Program-made: the position numbers and the translations under genes | The notes under the pieces: model-generated | Database searches by the model: none | Seen by the model: the letters and a program-made list of their open reading frames with translations, nothing else | What the model was told of the DNA's origin: nothing | Part shown: piece by piece, positions 21,953 to 33,063 of the stretch | Layout of the letters: each line of letters begins with the position of its first letter | Position numbering within the stretch: position 1 is the stretch's first letter | Assembly (NCBI RefSeq): GCF_964204865.1 | Contig: NC_135262.1 | Coordinates: forward strand, 20,203,650 to 20,267,649 | Reading direction: 5' to 3' | Source of the DNA: Styela clava | Taxonomy: Eukaryota; Chordata; Ascidiacea; Stolidobranchia; Styelidae | Length of the DNA: 64,000 bases

Positions 21953-22806
21953 GACAGTAAAAAAAATTAACTTGATAATTTTTTAAATTTTGGAGTCCGG
22001 CTGCCGAGAGATGAAGTGAAAGAAAACATAATAACACGAATTAATAAAAGATATTGGTACGATATGATGAGTAATCGTTAAGGTATACAAGAGAGTATAC
22101 GCCGTTTACGAGAGAAAACAAAATACGAGAAAAAAATTCAAAGGGTCTCTCTCTATGTTGCTTAGAAATGCTTAACATTTTAAAATGGAATTGTAACGAA
22201 ATAGTAAACAAAATGGCGACAATACTTGAAAGAAAGGACCTAAAAGAATGTAAAACACTTTGATGTTTAAAGGAAGGACCTGAGAAGAAAAAAATGGCGG
22301 ATTTAGTACTTGAGAATTACACCGAAATTGGTTTGGTGTTTAAGATTGTAAAATTGGCGTTAGAGGTTATTTGAAATAAAATAATAAGTAAGAAAAAATC
22401 CTGTAAATTGAATAATGAGTAATTTGACAGATAATTGAACCATTGAATCCCTGAAATTGAACCTGAATCAAATTCTGTATGAAGTAAAAGAACTCGTGAT
22501 ATCTAAAAAACAAGACATTGATTAATAACAAGTAATTACAGAATAGAAAACTGACACTACACAGTTATTTTATTTGTATGTTTTTTTTTCTGTTATATTT
22601 AAATTCTTATACTAAGGTGTTTTGATGTTTTATAGTGGATAATAATAAGAGAAAAGTAATAAAATACAAAACGATTAAAGTGATAAAATACAAGATGATT
22701 AATAACGAGGCGACACATTGCGAGATACACTCCATATACAATTCGCAACGACCGCCGGAATCGAGTTGACTTAATAGGGTGGGGATAAATTAAAAGGTTG
22801 TTACAG
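21953..22806. other. Non-coding 3' region of the gypsy element
   Basis: AT-rich sequence between the env-like remnant and the polypurine tract. Short frames (for example 22599-22868, minus) overlap the end of the third ORF in another frame and look like shadows. Confidence 0.5.
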
Positions 22807-23712
22807 TCAAACTTTTGACTCCATTTGAGCTTGGGGGCTCGCATCTGAGAAGTTGCTAGCATTTTCAATCAATTCATCGTCAATTTCGACATCGGATAAC
22901 TGGTGTATTTCTTGTTGTTCGTTGAATTGTACTACGGTTTGTCGTGGTATGCTGAGAAGTCGTTGTATTGGTTGCAGCAATCCATTTGTTAATGTACGGC
23001 GAACGGACATTAAGCTTCGATAGATGAAATAACCTATGTAAAGCAGGGGTACAACGAATAAAGCGTAAATGAGGCCAAATAGCGGCCACGCCTTTATGAC
23101 GTAATCTGACAATGTCTTGGCAGTTGTCATTTACGTTTAAACAAAGCCATTGTATGCACAATAGACTTCGTTTGATTCAATGTCAATGCAAGATTTCGTT
23201 AGTTCGTTAGTTGAGAACAAGTTTCGAAGGTTTGCAATGATCGGTATTTCCAATCGGTAAGATTGCCCGATGCATTGTAATATAACAAGAATTCGGTAGT
23301 GTTGAATTTCGGAAAGTTGCGAGCTCTACAAGCTTTCGTATCTTCAACATTCCAAACAAATGTAAACTCACCGTTCAGGCAAAAACCAGAATTGGGTGCG
23401 CATTGGCTGAGGTATTTGAACGTGTTTTTGGTTGCGCTCGACGAAGAACAGCCATGAAATGGTTCGCCAGTAGGTCGTACGTTTACAAATCTTGGTATAA
23501 ACATTTGTAAGAAGGGTAGATAGATGTCTCGTAGATGTTTGCTGAACAATTCTTCATTGTATGAAGTTTTGTCGATTACAAATAGCTAGTTTGCGTATGT
23601 CGTAAGTCTTTCCATGTAACGATTTGTGACATAATTTCAGTGGTCCCTCAACGGCTTGCGTACTCATACAAAGCATGACAAAGCAAAGTATTGTGTAGTA
23701 AAATATGGTCAT
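22807..23712 (-). pseudogene. env-like third ORF, broken
   Basis: The frame opens with an ATG (23712-23710) whose A is also the last base of the pol TGA stop. The first piece, to 23554, begins with a hydrophobic signal-peptide-like stretch. It ends at a stop, and the plausible continuation (23549-23199) is in a different frame and is cysteine- and asparagine-rich like an ectodomain. A last piece (23130-22807) carries a strong membrane-spanning helix and a polar tail of about 60 residues. The breaks are a frameshift near 23555 and stops around 23130-23199. The total of about 300 codons is short for a gypsy envelope. The assignment rests on position, topology and cysteine content, not on recognised homology. 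Confidence 0.6.
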
Positions 23713-26700
23713 CAGATATCCATCTGAAATTCGCCTGATAGAATAAAGTCTTTGCTTAAATGGCGTGGGAGTTTTCTCAGCCTTCGCGGCCGATTTGATT
23801 GTTGCTGATTTGACATTTCCGGAGACGGCCCCAGTCGATGTGCTGAATCTGTAAAATGAATTTCTGCATCGCAATTTGATCGTTTTGTGCTTGTATCGGA
23901 TATCGTATCATTATTATTTGAAATATTGAAATTGAAAGTCCGTGGGCGCGAAACAGTGACATCGCTCGCCGGTCGTTCATTTGATTTGGCGCCAAGATTC
24001 CTATCCTCAATATCTGCATGCCATAGGTCAGAAGTTGGTAGGTGTGCAACTTTTAAGTTGTCAATTGAACATTCATACGGCTTTGAGTTCCGGTCGACGA
24101 TAAAATGCTTACTTCCACGTTTTAAGACCTGGAAGGGTCCTTCATAGAAGTTTTCCAGTCCTTTTCTTGATCGACTGATTTTGATAAAAACATGGCTACA
24201 ATTTCTCAAGTCCTTTGGTATATAAGTTTTCCTTGAAGGCTGTTCGCGTGTTGGATTTGAACAGAGATTTCTGAAAAATCTCTTAAGTTTATTTACATAT
24301 GTATGAGGGTCAGTATTTGTCGCGTCTGGTTGCGGTTCCACAAACTGTCCTGGAAGGCGTAATGTTGATCCGTAAACTAACTCGGCAGGACTGAAACCCA
24401 AATCTTCTTTAACAACTGATCGAATACCAAGTAATACAAAACCCAAATTCGGAAACCAGTCAGATGGATGTTCACAAGCTCTAAGAGAAGCTTTAACAGT
24501 TCGATTGAGACGCTCAACTAAAGAATTTTCTTGAGGACGATATGGCGCTGTCAATATATGTTTTGAACCAAGGAATGTCATGAAATCTTTCCAAGTTGTT
24601 GATGTAAATTGCGGTCCATTATCTGTAATAACGGTACTAGGAGCACCAAAATGGCTTATATAATTATTAGTGAAAGCGTGTACGATTGTATTAGTCAAAC
24701 TGTCCTTCAATGGAACACAAATTGGATATCTTGTATATCTGTCAATTATCATAAGCAAATAAACATAACCATGAGATTGGGGGAGTGGTCCAAGTAAATC
24801 TACGTTAATCGTGCTAAAACGTTCATCTGGAACTTTGATGTTTTTCAATTCTGTGCGTATGTGTCGTTGAACTTTTGCTTTCTGGCATCGTATGCACTCA
24901 CGAACAAACTTACGGATGTCTTTACTCATATTCGGCCAGACATAACTGTCTTTTATAAGTTGTTGAGTTCCTGATATTCCTGGATGACACAAATTATGAG
25001 TTAAGTTGATAATGCGATATCGTAATGAAGTTGGAATATATGTTCGAGGTTTGCCAGCAAGGCTGACGTCACAAATAATGTTTCCCGCCAATCCTGGGAC
25101 TGGAAATTGTACTAACTGTAGAGAATGCTTGCTTGCGTTCGTTAAAAGTTGCTTCAGCTCGTGGTCGTTTTGCTGTGCGTTATAGATGTCAGTTAACGGG
25201 ATAATTTCCTGTTGAGGTACAATGGCATTTATTCCACCATGCTCTGCGGGGTGAATTTCTATTCGGCTCAATGTGTCCGCTGCGATATTCAATGCACCGG
25301 CAATGTGTTTTACTGTGAAATCGAAAGTTGATATGTATTCAAGCTGACGGGCCTCCCGTTGGATTAATCGCTCTTTCGGACTTTGAATAGCCTGTACCAG
25401 GCTTTTCGAGTCTGAGATTAATTGAAATTTTCTTCCTGTCAATTCATGCCGAAAATATTTGATAGATTCAAAAATAGCCAAAAGTTCCTTGCCAAAAGTA
25501 GAATAAGTTTTCTGGGGGCCACGAAGAGCTCTCGAAAACATGCCCAGAGGTCTCCATTGATTATTTTCAAACATTTGCAAAACACCTGATATTCCAATGT
25601 CAGATGCATCAGTAATTAAAGAAATGGGTGCTTGATGATGTGGATGAACCAACAGCGTAGCATTGGCTAAAGCATGTTTAATGTCATCAAAAGCTTTCAA
25701 AGATTCATCATTCCATTTGATTCGAGAACGTTTACTAGGCTTCCCAACTGTCATCTCATTTAAAGGTCGTATAATGGTAGCTAAGTTCTTTACAAAACGA
25801 TTATAATATGTACAAAGACCAATAAAAGATCTTAATTCTCTCAATGTGTTCGGTTGAGGATATTTTTGCAATACTTCCACCTTGTCGGCTAAGGGTTGTA
25901 TTCCTTCGGGCGTAACATGATGGCCTAAGAATTTAATTTCTTATTTGTTGAAATGGCATTTATCTGGATTTATAGTAAGTCCATAAATGTGTAAGCGTTC
26001 TAGAACTTGATCTAGTGTTCTGAAATGTTCTTCCTCTCTTTTGGTTGCAATGAGAATATCGTCGAAGAATACAAATATATTGTCGATGTTCGCTAAAACT
26101 TCGGTCATGAAATAATTGAACGTCGCTGGGGCAGATGCTAGCCCGAAACAAAGAGTTTTAAACATGTACATTTTATTGTTGCAGGAAAAGGCTGTTTTTG
26201 GTTGATCCGATTCCAAGATAGGAATATGATTATAAGCTTTTGTGAGATCAAGTGTAGTGAAATGTCGACAGCCATGCAATTTATTGACAAAATCGTACAA
26301 GTGTGGCACGGGGTGTTTTTCCTTGATCGTGATTGAATTCAAAAGTCGAAAATCGAGACACAGCCTGATAGCATTAGAACCCCGCTTTGGAACGATGGTA
26401 ACTGGAGAATTATAAACTGAATTACATGGAATTATATCTCCTAAGGCTAATAAAGTTTTAATTTCTTGTTCCACAGAAGCTTGTAAGTGAAAGGGTACTC
26501 TTCTTGGTTTGGCTGAAATAATTTGTCCATTTGTTTGTATTCGATGTACTGTATTGTGTTTAAAGCGAACAGATGTATGTTTAGGATTAGTAATATCTTC
26601 ATATTTCCGTAGTAAGTTTGTAACTCGACTATCGTGGCTAGGTGAAATGAATGAAGCAGCAATTGTCGGCATAAAGGTTCTCCTGCCTTTAATGTAGTGT

Positions 26701-27131
26701 TGAGAGCGTGGATTTTTCAATGTAGCTGAACCCACATCGAGTAATAAGTTGTATTTGGTCAGGAAATCAATGCCAATGATAGGGGTTCGCACTTTCGCGA
26801 TTTGAAATTCAAAGTTGTAGGTAAGACCATCTCCAAGATCAAGGGTTAACGAACGAGTCCCATACCATGGTATCTTCGTACCATTGATGGCATAAAGGGA
26901 ATGACTAAGTGGTTTCTTTATAGGTATAAAATCAGCTGGAATAATTGAAAGAAATGACCCAGAATCGACAAGAAATCGACGTCGACTCGATTCATCAATT
27001 ATGTACATAAGAGAAGTTGGTTGTTGCCATGCTGAGTTTGATGTTGCACAGATTCTTTCGGGTTTTCGACAACTTTGACCCGATCTTAGTGAAAATTTTG
27101 AGGAGCCATGGCACATCCTACACCTTTGCAT
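23712..27131 (-). pseudogene. pol: protease, reverse transcriptase, RNase H, integrase
   Basis: One frame from the gag overlap to TGA, interrupted once by TAA at 25943-25941 just after the reverse transcriptase palm. Before the stop: protease DSG at residues 56-58 and reverse transcriptase with D295 and FFDD at 355-358. After it, counting from 25880: RNase H D91, E132, D157, D202; integrase zinc finger H295, H299, C329, C332; and integrase D361, D420, E456 with the 35-residue D-E spacing. A GPF module follows near the C-terminus. The frame is -1 relative to gag, so it would be made as a Gag-Pol fusion by ribosomal frameshifting. The single nonsense codon, with all catalytic residues intact, marks a recently inactivated copy, or a base error. 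Confidence 0.93.
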
Positions 27132-28351
27132 TTGTAAGCTTTGTCGCCAAAAGTCGCGTGATAGTAACAGAGATTGGGGTCCGTGTTTTGTTGAGAAATG
27201 TTCATTGGCGGTCCATTATTGTGTCGAAAAGGCGGACCGTGAAGTTCCGGGGGTGGACCACGATATTGGCGATCGCGTCTAGGCGGTCTTCTCAAATTGT
27301 TGTATTTCTGAGGTGGTCTGTCCTGGTAATCATTGCCTCTCTGCTGACGGTTGTAATTTGAGCGGTAGGTTTGCTGTTTTTCCTGTGTAACCTTGTCTAA
27401 CTGAGTTTTAAGCTGTTTCATCTCTGCCAACAACTCTGAATAAGCTCTTGTGTCAGATTGTGGTGTTGTTTTAGAATTAGTAGCAACGCCTGATGCGGAA
27501 TTTGTATCCCAGAATGTTTCTGCCATGTCTACAATTTGACTCATGGAGCGTTTTGTTCCACTTTTTGCAAAAAGTCGCCTTACGAAAATCGCCACTGGCT
27601 CTGGTACAAGTTGAACAAAATAAAACCGTAATATTTGCTCCGGAATCGGGTTTTTTGAAGCGTGAAAATCTAGTGTACGACAAATTAAGCTGTATATTTG
27701 GGTAGGTGTCATATTCTTGCATTTAGGGCCCAACGCCTCGATTTGGTCGATGAAATTCAACTCGAAAATTTGTTTGATAGCGTCAATAAAGTTATCATAA
27801 TCATCCTTCGTTATTTTAGTGTCTCGATCTGGCATAAACTCCTCTATTCTAGCATACTGGTCTGGCGTGAAACTCTGAATTACATATTTGAGTTTAAAAT
27901 CAGGATCAATGATTCCGAAATATGTGAATGAAGCAGTAATATTATCAATCCATTGCCTGACAGCGTGCTCCCAAATAGGCTCGCGTTTGTTCGAGGTCAA
28001 AAATTTTATATAGTTATCAGGCAACATAACCGTCTCCGTATTCGAAGAGGTGGAAGAACTGGATGAGCGCGGTGTAGGGTTCTCAGAACTGACATTCTCT
28101 GTAGTTATTGAAGATGTAGAAGAGCTTGATGATCCTGGTGTAGTGTTCTCAGAAGAGATATGTTCTGTAGTTGTAGGCGAAGATGTCATTGTGCACTGTG
28201 TGGTTTTGCGTGGACGAATTTTAGTAGTTTGTATTGCTACACTTATCCTTTGTGGTTGAGTTTTAAGTGAGGTTGAATCAGAGCGTCTGCTTTCTGAATC
28301 TTGCTTTTGTTTAAGGCGTTGCGACTGTCTGGTACTTGACATGCGTAACAC
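27086..28351 (-). CDS. gag polyprotein of the gypsy element
   Basis: An intact 421-codon frame starting at ATG. The N-terminal 100 residues are basic, then serine/threonine-rich with two copies of a SSENxTPxSSSSSTSS-like segment. The middle third (about 110-280) is the helical capsid-like region. The C-terminal region is rich in Q, R, P and G and ends with a zinc-binding segment, CYYHATFGDKAYKC then C five residues on, the C-x3-H-x9-C-x4-C type seen at the gag/pol border of many gypsy-group elements. It overlaps pol by 46 bases and ends TAA four bases after the slippery heptamer. Confidence 0.85.
   Translation of the reverse strand: MLRMSSTRQSQRLKQKQDSESRRSDSTSLKTQPQRISVAIQTTKIRPRKTTQCTMTSSPTTTEHISSENTTPGSSSSSTSSITTENVSSENPTPRSSSSSTSSNTETVMLPDNYIKFLTSNKREPIWEHAVRQWIDNITASFTYFGIIDPDFKLKYVIQSFTPDQYARIEEFMPDRDTKITKDDYDNFIDAIKQIFELNFIDQIEALGPKCKNMTPTQIYSLICRTLDFHASKNPIPEQILRFYFVQLVPEPVAIFVRRLFAKSGTKRSMSQIVDMAETFWDTNSASGVATNSKTTPQSDTRAYSELLAEMKQLKTQLDKVTQEKQQTYRSNYNRQQRGNDYQDRPPQKYNNLRRPPRRDRQYRGPPPELHGPPFRHNNGPPMNISQQNTDPNLCYYHATFGDKAYKCKGVGCAMAPQNFH
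27092..27098 (-). promoter_or_regulatory. -1 ribosomal frameshift site A AAT TTT
   Basis: On the minus strand gag reads CAA AAT TTT CAC TAA, giving the heptamer A AAT TTT that fits the X XXY YYZ rule for simultaneous -1 slippage. Slipping back one base leads exactly into the pol frame. It lies within the gag-pol overlap, one codon before the gag stop. A downstream stimulatory structure was not assessed. Confidence 0.75.
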
Positions 28352-28650
28352 TAAAATCTAGCGGCGACGGAACGCAACGAACGCATAAAGTGTCTATCTG
28401 GCATTCCTATATAAAAATTACACATTACAGTAAAAAAACAATATATAATGTTCGTTTGAATCCTTTATCCGTGAAAACGTCTCGAGAATAAATATGAAAA
28501 GGTATTTACTTGGAAAGGCTGCTGTCTTCATTGTTGAATTCCTGAATTGCCATCATGAAGTTGATTTTCCAGTTGTTGAATTGATTTTTCCAACTTGTTG
28601 AATTGAATTTCCAAGCGGTTGCGTGTCTTTACACGTCGGAGGTCATCAAA
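28352..28650 (-). other. Leader between 5' LTR remnant and gag
   Basis: About 300 bp of non-coding sequence in the place of the packaging leader. It has several direct repeats of TTGAATT and CCAA(C/G)TTGTTGAATTGA-like blocks around 28535-28610. Confidence 0.5.
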
Positions 28651-28697
28651 ATATAGGGAGAAAGAGATGAGATGCTGATGATCGGATAGAGACTATC
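28651..28697 (-). repeat. 5' LTR remnant (47 bp)
   Basis: Identical over 47 bp to 21444-21490, the terminal part of the proposed 3' LTR, and in the same orientation. Upstream LTR sequence is missing: the next bases are GGTACCGATACCC, unlike the 3' LTR. This fits deletion or 5' truncation of the left end of the element. The alternative is a coincidental short repeat at both sites. Confidence 0.6.
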
Positions 28698-30236
28698 GGT
28701 ACCGATACCCTTACTGTACATACCAGTACCAGTATAAATACAAAGCTTCAGTGTCGGTAAAGTTGCAGTAGTAGGGCGATATTGAATAATGAAAGTGCTT
28801 CTGTTTACATATGATGAGCCCACTTCACACAAGTGTTTGGTTGATAAAATGTATTGTTTTAATTTGGTTGCCAGTCTATGAGTAGACTACTGGTAACTGT
28901 AGGCCTACTGTGATTTTTGAATGGATCGTGTGGCGTAAGGTGCCAGTAGTCTGCACCGTTGAACGCTGGATGGTCGGCCAAAATTATCTAAATCGTCTAT
29001 CTTTTATGCCCCCAATAAATTTGTCGTTTTGTTCTTAGATTGTGGGCAAATTTCAACGGGAAAGCGACCCCTCCCTCATATTCTGCAAATAACTTCAAAG
29101 AATTTCAAGAACGTGCATTTAATTTTGATGCTTTAATTAACATTTGTATTGAATTTATGAATTTATTGAAAATAAAATATATGCAGTGTTTGCAAATCAT
29201 GACTTATTTGATTTAATCCGGCAACTCCAAAACTGTTTTCAGCTTGTTGGTTTGGACGAGGCCACTAAGTAGTCTCCGAGACCACTTTGACCGAACCGGT
29301 TCGCTGGACTGGTTTTGATGAAACTTAGAATACACAATCATGAAGAACTAATTATGTTTTATTCATATAGAAAATTTATAGTAACGGTAGTCTGACCAGA
29401 TCACTGAGATGCGATCACAGAACCCCGCAAGGCCCGCAAATTTTCATTTTGATGACGTCATCATGTCATCACAAGAAACCTCAAAGTGAAAAACGAATCC
29501 CATGGAGCGCAGGAAATTTTTTGAAATAAATAAAGGTAGTAGTCTACTCGCGACATTAACAATCTTTAATAGCTGTTAATGTGAATGCACTTGGTCCAGT
29601 AGTTGAAGAAAAAAGACAACAACATAATAATATCCAAACAACAACATAATAATAACCAAACGTAACTACATGGCCATTTCGTGCCCAAGAAGCATTACGA
29701 CGCAGCGACGGACAAATATCCGCGGGCATGGTAAAGATATTCAACTTTTATTTACGCATTTCGTACTGTCGTTATATATTCATTTCAACTCAAAATCCTT
29801 GGAGATGGTTAGTACAACAAGACGGAATTTGGATGTATTTTCTTCGAAATTAAAATTGGAACTGAATAATATAACCATCAATCGACAAGATTCATTTGTT
29901 CAGAGAGACCTGTCACTGATCACACCAGTCGGGAACTCGTATCAAATTTGTTTCCAAAAAGTTTGACAAGTGCGTAAGCCCATTACGTATTCCTGTGCCG
30001 TAGGGTTTCCCAAACTGGAGTCCGCAGACCCCTGGGGTTCCAGGGGTGACTGCACAAGGGAGCCACAACTATATGAAAAGAGTGCAATCGATCTTTAATG
30101 ATTGACATCAACTAAAAAAAACATTGTATCTTTTTGGTTGAGCGTCGCGAAAGAATATCCATTGTTGTCAGGAAAAGCAATTGAAATTTTATTGCCTTGG
30201 CAGCATTTTAGGGTGGAGTTTAAAAACCGCACTTAA
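28698..30236. other. No gene; possible hAT-like end near 30003
   Basis: Anonymous DNA. Around 30003 TAGGGTTTCCCAAACTGG followed by GGGGTTCCAGGGG resembles the end of a hAT-type element, without a recognised partner. Short frames near 29556-29966 lack support. Confidence 0.35.
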
Positions 30237-30349
30237 CTTAAACCTGGATTAGGACTAATCTCGGGTTAGTTAAACTCGGTTTAACTTCGATAGTTAACCG
30301 AAGATCAAAAACCTAGTTTAGCGGTTACTTAACTAATCCTGGTTTAAGT
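30237..30349. mobile_element. Small hairpin MITE
   Basis: ACTTAAACCTGGATTAG at about 30236-30252 is the inverse of CTAATCCTGGTTTAAGT at about 30332-30348, and TTAAC/GTTAA blocks inside extend the palindrome. The whole 113-bp segment could fold into one imperfect hairpin, the form of small palindromic MITEs. No target duplication was fixed. Confidence 0.5.
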
Positions 30350-30617
30350 CCGACGCCACGAGGCATTTCATCAAAACGTCGTGGCATGTTGCTCTTTGAC
30401 CCCGTATTTCCATGGCGATGACAACGCGAACACAATTTTGTTGTAATTTGCTGTCTTTGCAAAGTCGGTTTTTGATGTATTTCGTTGATTTTGCCGAAGC
30501 AAAACAAGCTGGGCGGTAGAACTACGAAGAGCTGACGCGCTTACACGAAATATCGAAATAATAACAACTTATCATAAATAGAATTCTTCCCACTACTGGT
30601 ACAGTCTACAACTACAA

Positions 30618-31181
30618 CAGGGTCGGCCAGCCTTTTTGGTTGAAGGGCCACATGTAATTCATTAATAATTGCGCGGGCCAATTGACATGGTAGTTATGAT
30701 CTAGTTTTGCTACAATACTACAGGTTAATAATAAAAAAATACCCTCACATCAAACTTTCACAATTATCAAAACAATAAAACTGTTGTTTTCCAACCATTG
30801 ACGGGTCGCCATCAGTGGTTATTCCCGAAAGTTTAGCCAAAGACAAGACGCTTAATCATTTTTATCACAGCTCTCGAAAAATCAATGCTTCTAGTCGTAC
30901 CCTTAACAATGGCTGCGGTCTCCACGGTAATTTTATATCATCATTAACTACCCGCAAAAAGATAGCAAGTCACCAACTGAGCAGTAAACTTAATGTCAGC
31001 GCTTCCTCAAGCGCCAAGGAATACAATAAAAAATTTCCCTCTTTTGCAATTAAAATTCTCGCAATAGAATTCCCAAGCTCTTCAACAAGACGAGTTATGG
31101 TCTGTCTCGACAGGCTATTTTTGCAAAACACCTAGGAATGCTTCTACATATGGCCCGCGGGCCACGAGTTGGACGACCCTG
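30618..31181. mobile_element. hAT-like non-autonomous element
   Basis: It begins CAGGGTCGGCCAGCC and ends GGACGACCCTG, terminal inverted repeats typical of hAT elements; GGGCCACATG and CATATGGCCCGCGGGCC lie just inside. GTCTACAA occurs directly after the right end and 6 bp before the left end, close to the expected 8-bp duplication. The 106-codon frame inside (30815-31135) matches no domain I recognise. Confidence 0.7.
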
Positions 31182-33063
31182 GTCTACAACACCAATTGAA
31201 TCTAATATTTTTCTTCCAAAACCTCAGCGTAACAACAAACAGACTTAAATTATAGAACCCACATCCTACTTAGAGTGAAAACAGACAAATGAACACACTT
31301 CAGCTGAAAACCTATCCCTGGCAAGTTCTGGGCCACAGGCTTTTACATATTTAACATTTTATTATTTTGAAAATTTGTATTGCAAAAATAACTAATATTC
31401 ATTCGTTCAAATGAATGCTAAAATGTACTGGCATTCAAGAAATGGAAAAAGTATAGAATCAATTCGGAAGAGGTGCTAAATTTTATCCTGGCTCTACAGC
31501 TTTGAGACAGATGCACACAGACACAGGTGCAATCATAGTTGTTGCTTTCGTTGCTATTTAAAGTTTCATTTATTTATTCTGCGGAAGACTCGCCAAGTGA
31601 CGAAAAATTGACATAACTACGTTTGCTTCAAATGTTTTAGCACGCAAGAATTATTTGTTTGTTAAGCTTAAGTTAACCGGGTTCCACATATTTGTTGGAC
31701 ACAAAGGCGGGTTCCACATATTTGTTGGACACGAAGTCGTAAAATAAAACACTGCTGCAACCTTGACTTGACAACACTTTTACTATAATCCTATCCATAA
31801 CAGTTGTTTGTCTTCATGACCTGAACAATATAAATGAAAGTACAGGGTTAAGATAGTATATTGATGAAGTGCGCTAGATATTAAAGAAGCAAATTCGACC
31901 TAGACAATGACTAAAACCGAATAATTTGTATTCGAATTTGTACAGATTTTTTTGTATTCTGAAATGATATTTTTGAATTACGGTACATAAAATCCAATGT
32001 ATATTTAATTATATGAATTTGGAAAAGTAAAACAGTAGAGTATTTTTAGTTTTCAGATATTAAATGAAGGCTCTTTTGTCTTCGATTGTGATTGCATGTC
32101 GAACAACTTTGCTCTACTCTAAAATCATGTGACACTAGTTTTGCCTGCATGTAACAAGAAATGACTAATGGGAATGATTTTGAAAAGTTTGTCACATCTC
32201 GGTTACTTGAACAGATCTGGGACAATACCAATAAGAAATTTACCTTAAGCATTTGGTTGATAAAAGTATCCTTACATAATGTGAGTCACATTATACGAAT
32301 AATACAGATTATACACACAAACTAAAAATAATTCTCATTTAACAGCTGATACTAAAGAAGCTCCTATTTTTACTGAAAATTGCGAACATAAATTTAGGAC
32401 AGTTTACATACAAATAATATGACATTTAAATAGTGACAAGCTCACAAATTTGCTCTTCCAATGGAGCTGATGGGAATGATCATCATCATGGCACTCAGAC
32501 AGTTTACTTGATTTGAAACAGCTGTAGAAATAAATGAAAAATCAGAAAATAATGTTACATTAAAGAAATAGTTATGATAGCATGAACCATTGCATTCATG
32601 ATCATTCGTGATAAGTTGATGGCAATATATAGTTATCAATATACTCATTCCTGCATTCTAGCATGTGGTGAAATTCATGGGCATGGTACTACAATATTCT
32701 AGTTTCATTTTATATAGCAAGAGTCAGAATTACTAATACCATAAATATCGTACATCTGTGCATACAGCATACGAATAACATGCAATATGATTTTACATTG
32801 GTGTATATCAAAATATCCAGCCAACCTTCTACTATCTATTCGCTTCTTGCCTATTTTTTTGATCCAACTTCGGGAACTTGCAGACTTGCAGACATTGTTT
32901 GCTGTCCAAGTTTGCAGATATAAGCTAAAGTAACTACTGAACTAATATATTAGTCTTTAATGGATTTTCTGTCACTGAAATGTTAAACTTCTGGAATAGA
33001 ACTTGAGCCTGCAGCAATATTGAAACATAACATCTTTTTTGATCTGTGAAATCAGCGACGGAC
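31182..33063. other. No gene; contains a 30-bp-period direct repeat
   Basis: CGGGTTCCACATATTTGTTG and five more bases occur at 31678-31702 and again at 31708-31732. The right end, from about 32930, is probably 5' UTR of the LINE that follows, but its start could not be fixed. Confidence 0.4.

Larger units (their letters stand above)
21444..28697 (-). mobile_element. Ty3/gypsy LTR retrotransposon with env-like ORF, inactivated
   Basis: Read on the minus strand the order is: remnant 5' LTR (28651-28697), leader, gag (28351-27086), pol with protease, reverse transcriptase, RNase H and integrase (27131-23712), an env-like region (23712-22807), polypurine tract (21952-21944) and 3' LTR (21942-21444). 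Integrase after RNase H and the GPY/F-type C-terminus place it in Ty3/gypsy. A spliced or reinitiated third ORF with membrane segments recalls the env-carrying gypsy lineages. It is dead or nearly so: one nonsense codon in pol, a broken third ORF and a 5' LTR cut to 47 bp. No primer-binding site starting TGG is evident next to the 5' LTR remnant. Confidence 0.9.

Noticed and set aside
26447-26697. Frames on both strands within pol
   Set aside because: Shadows of the intact pol reading frame.
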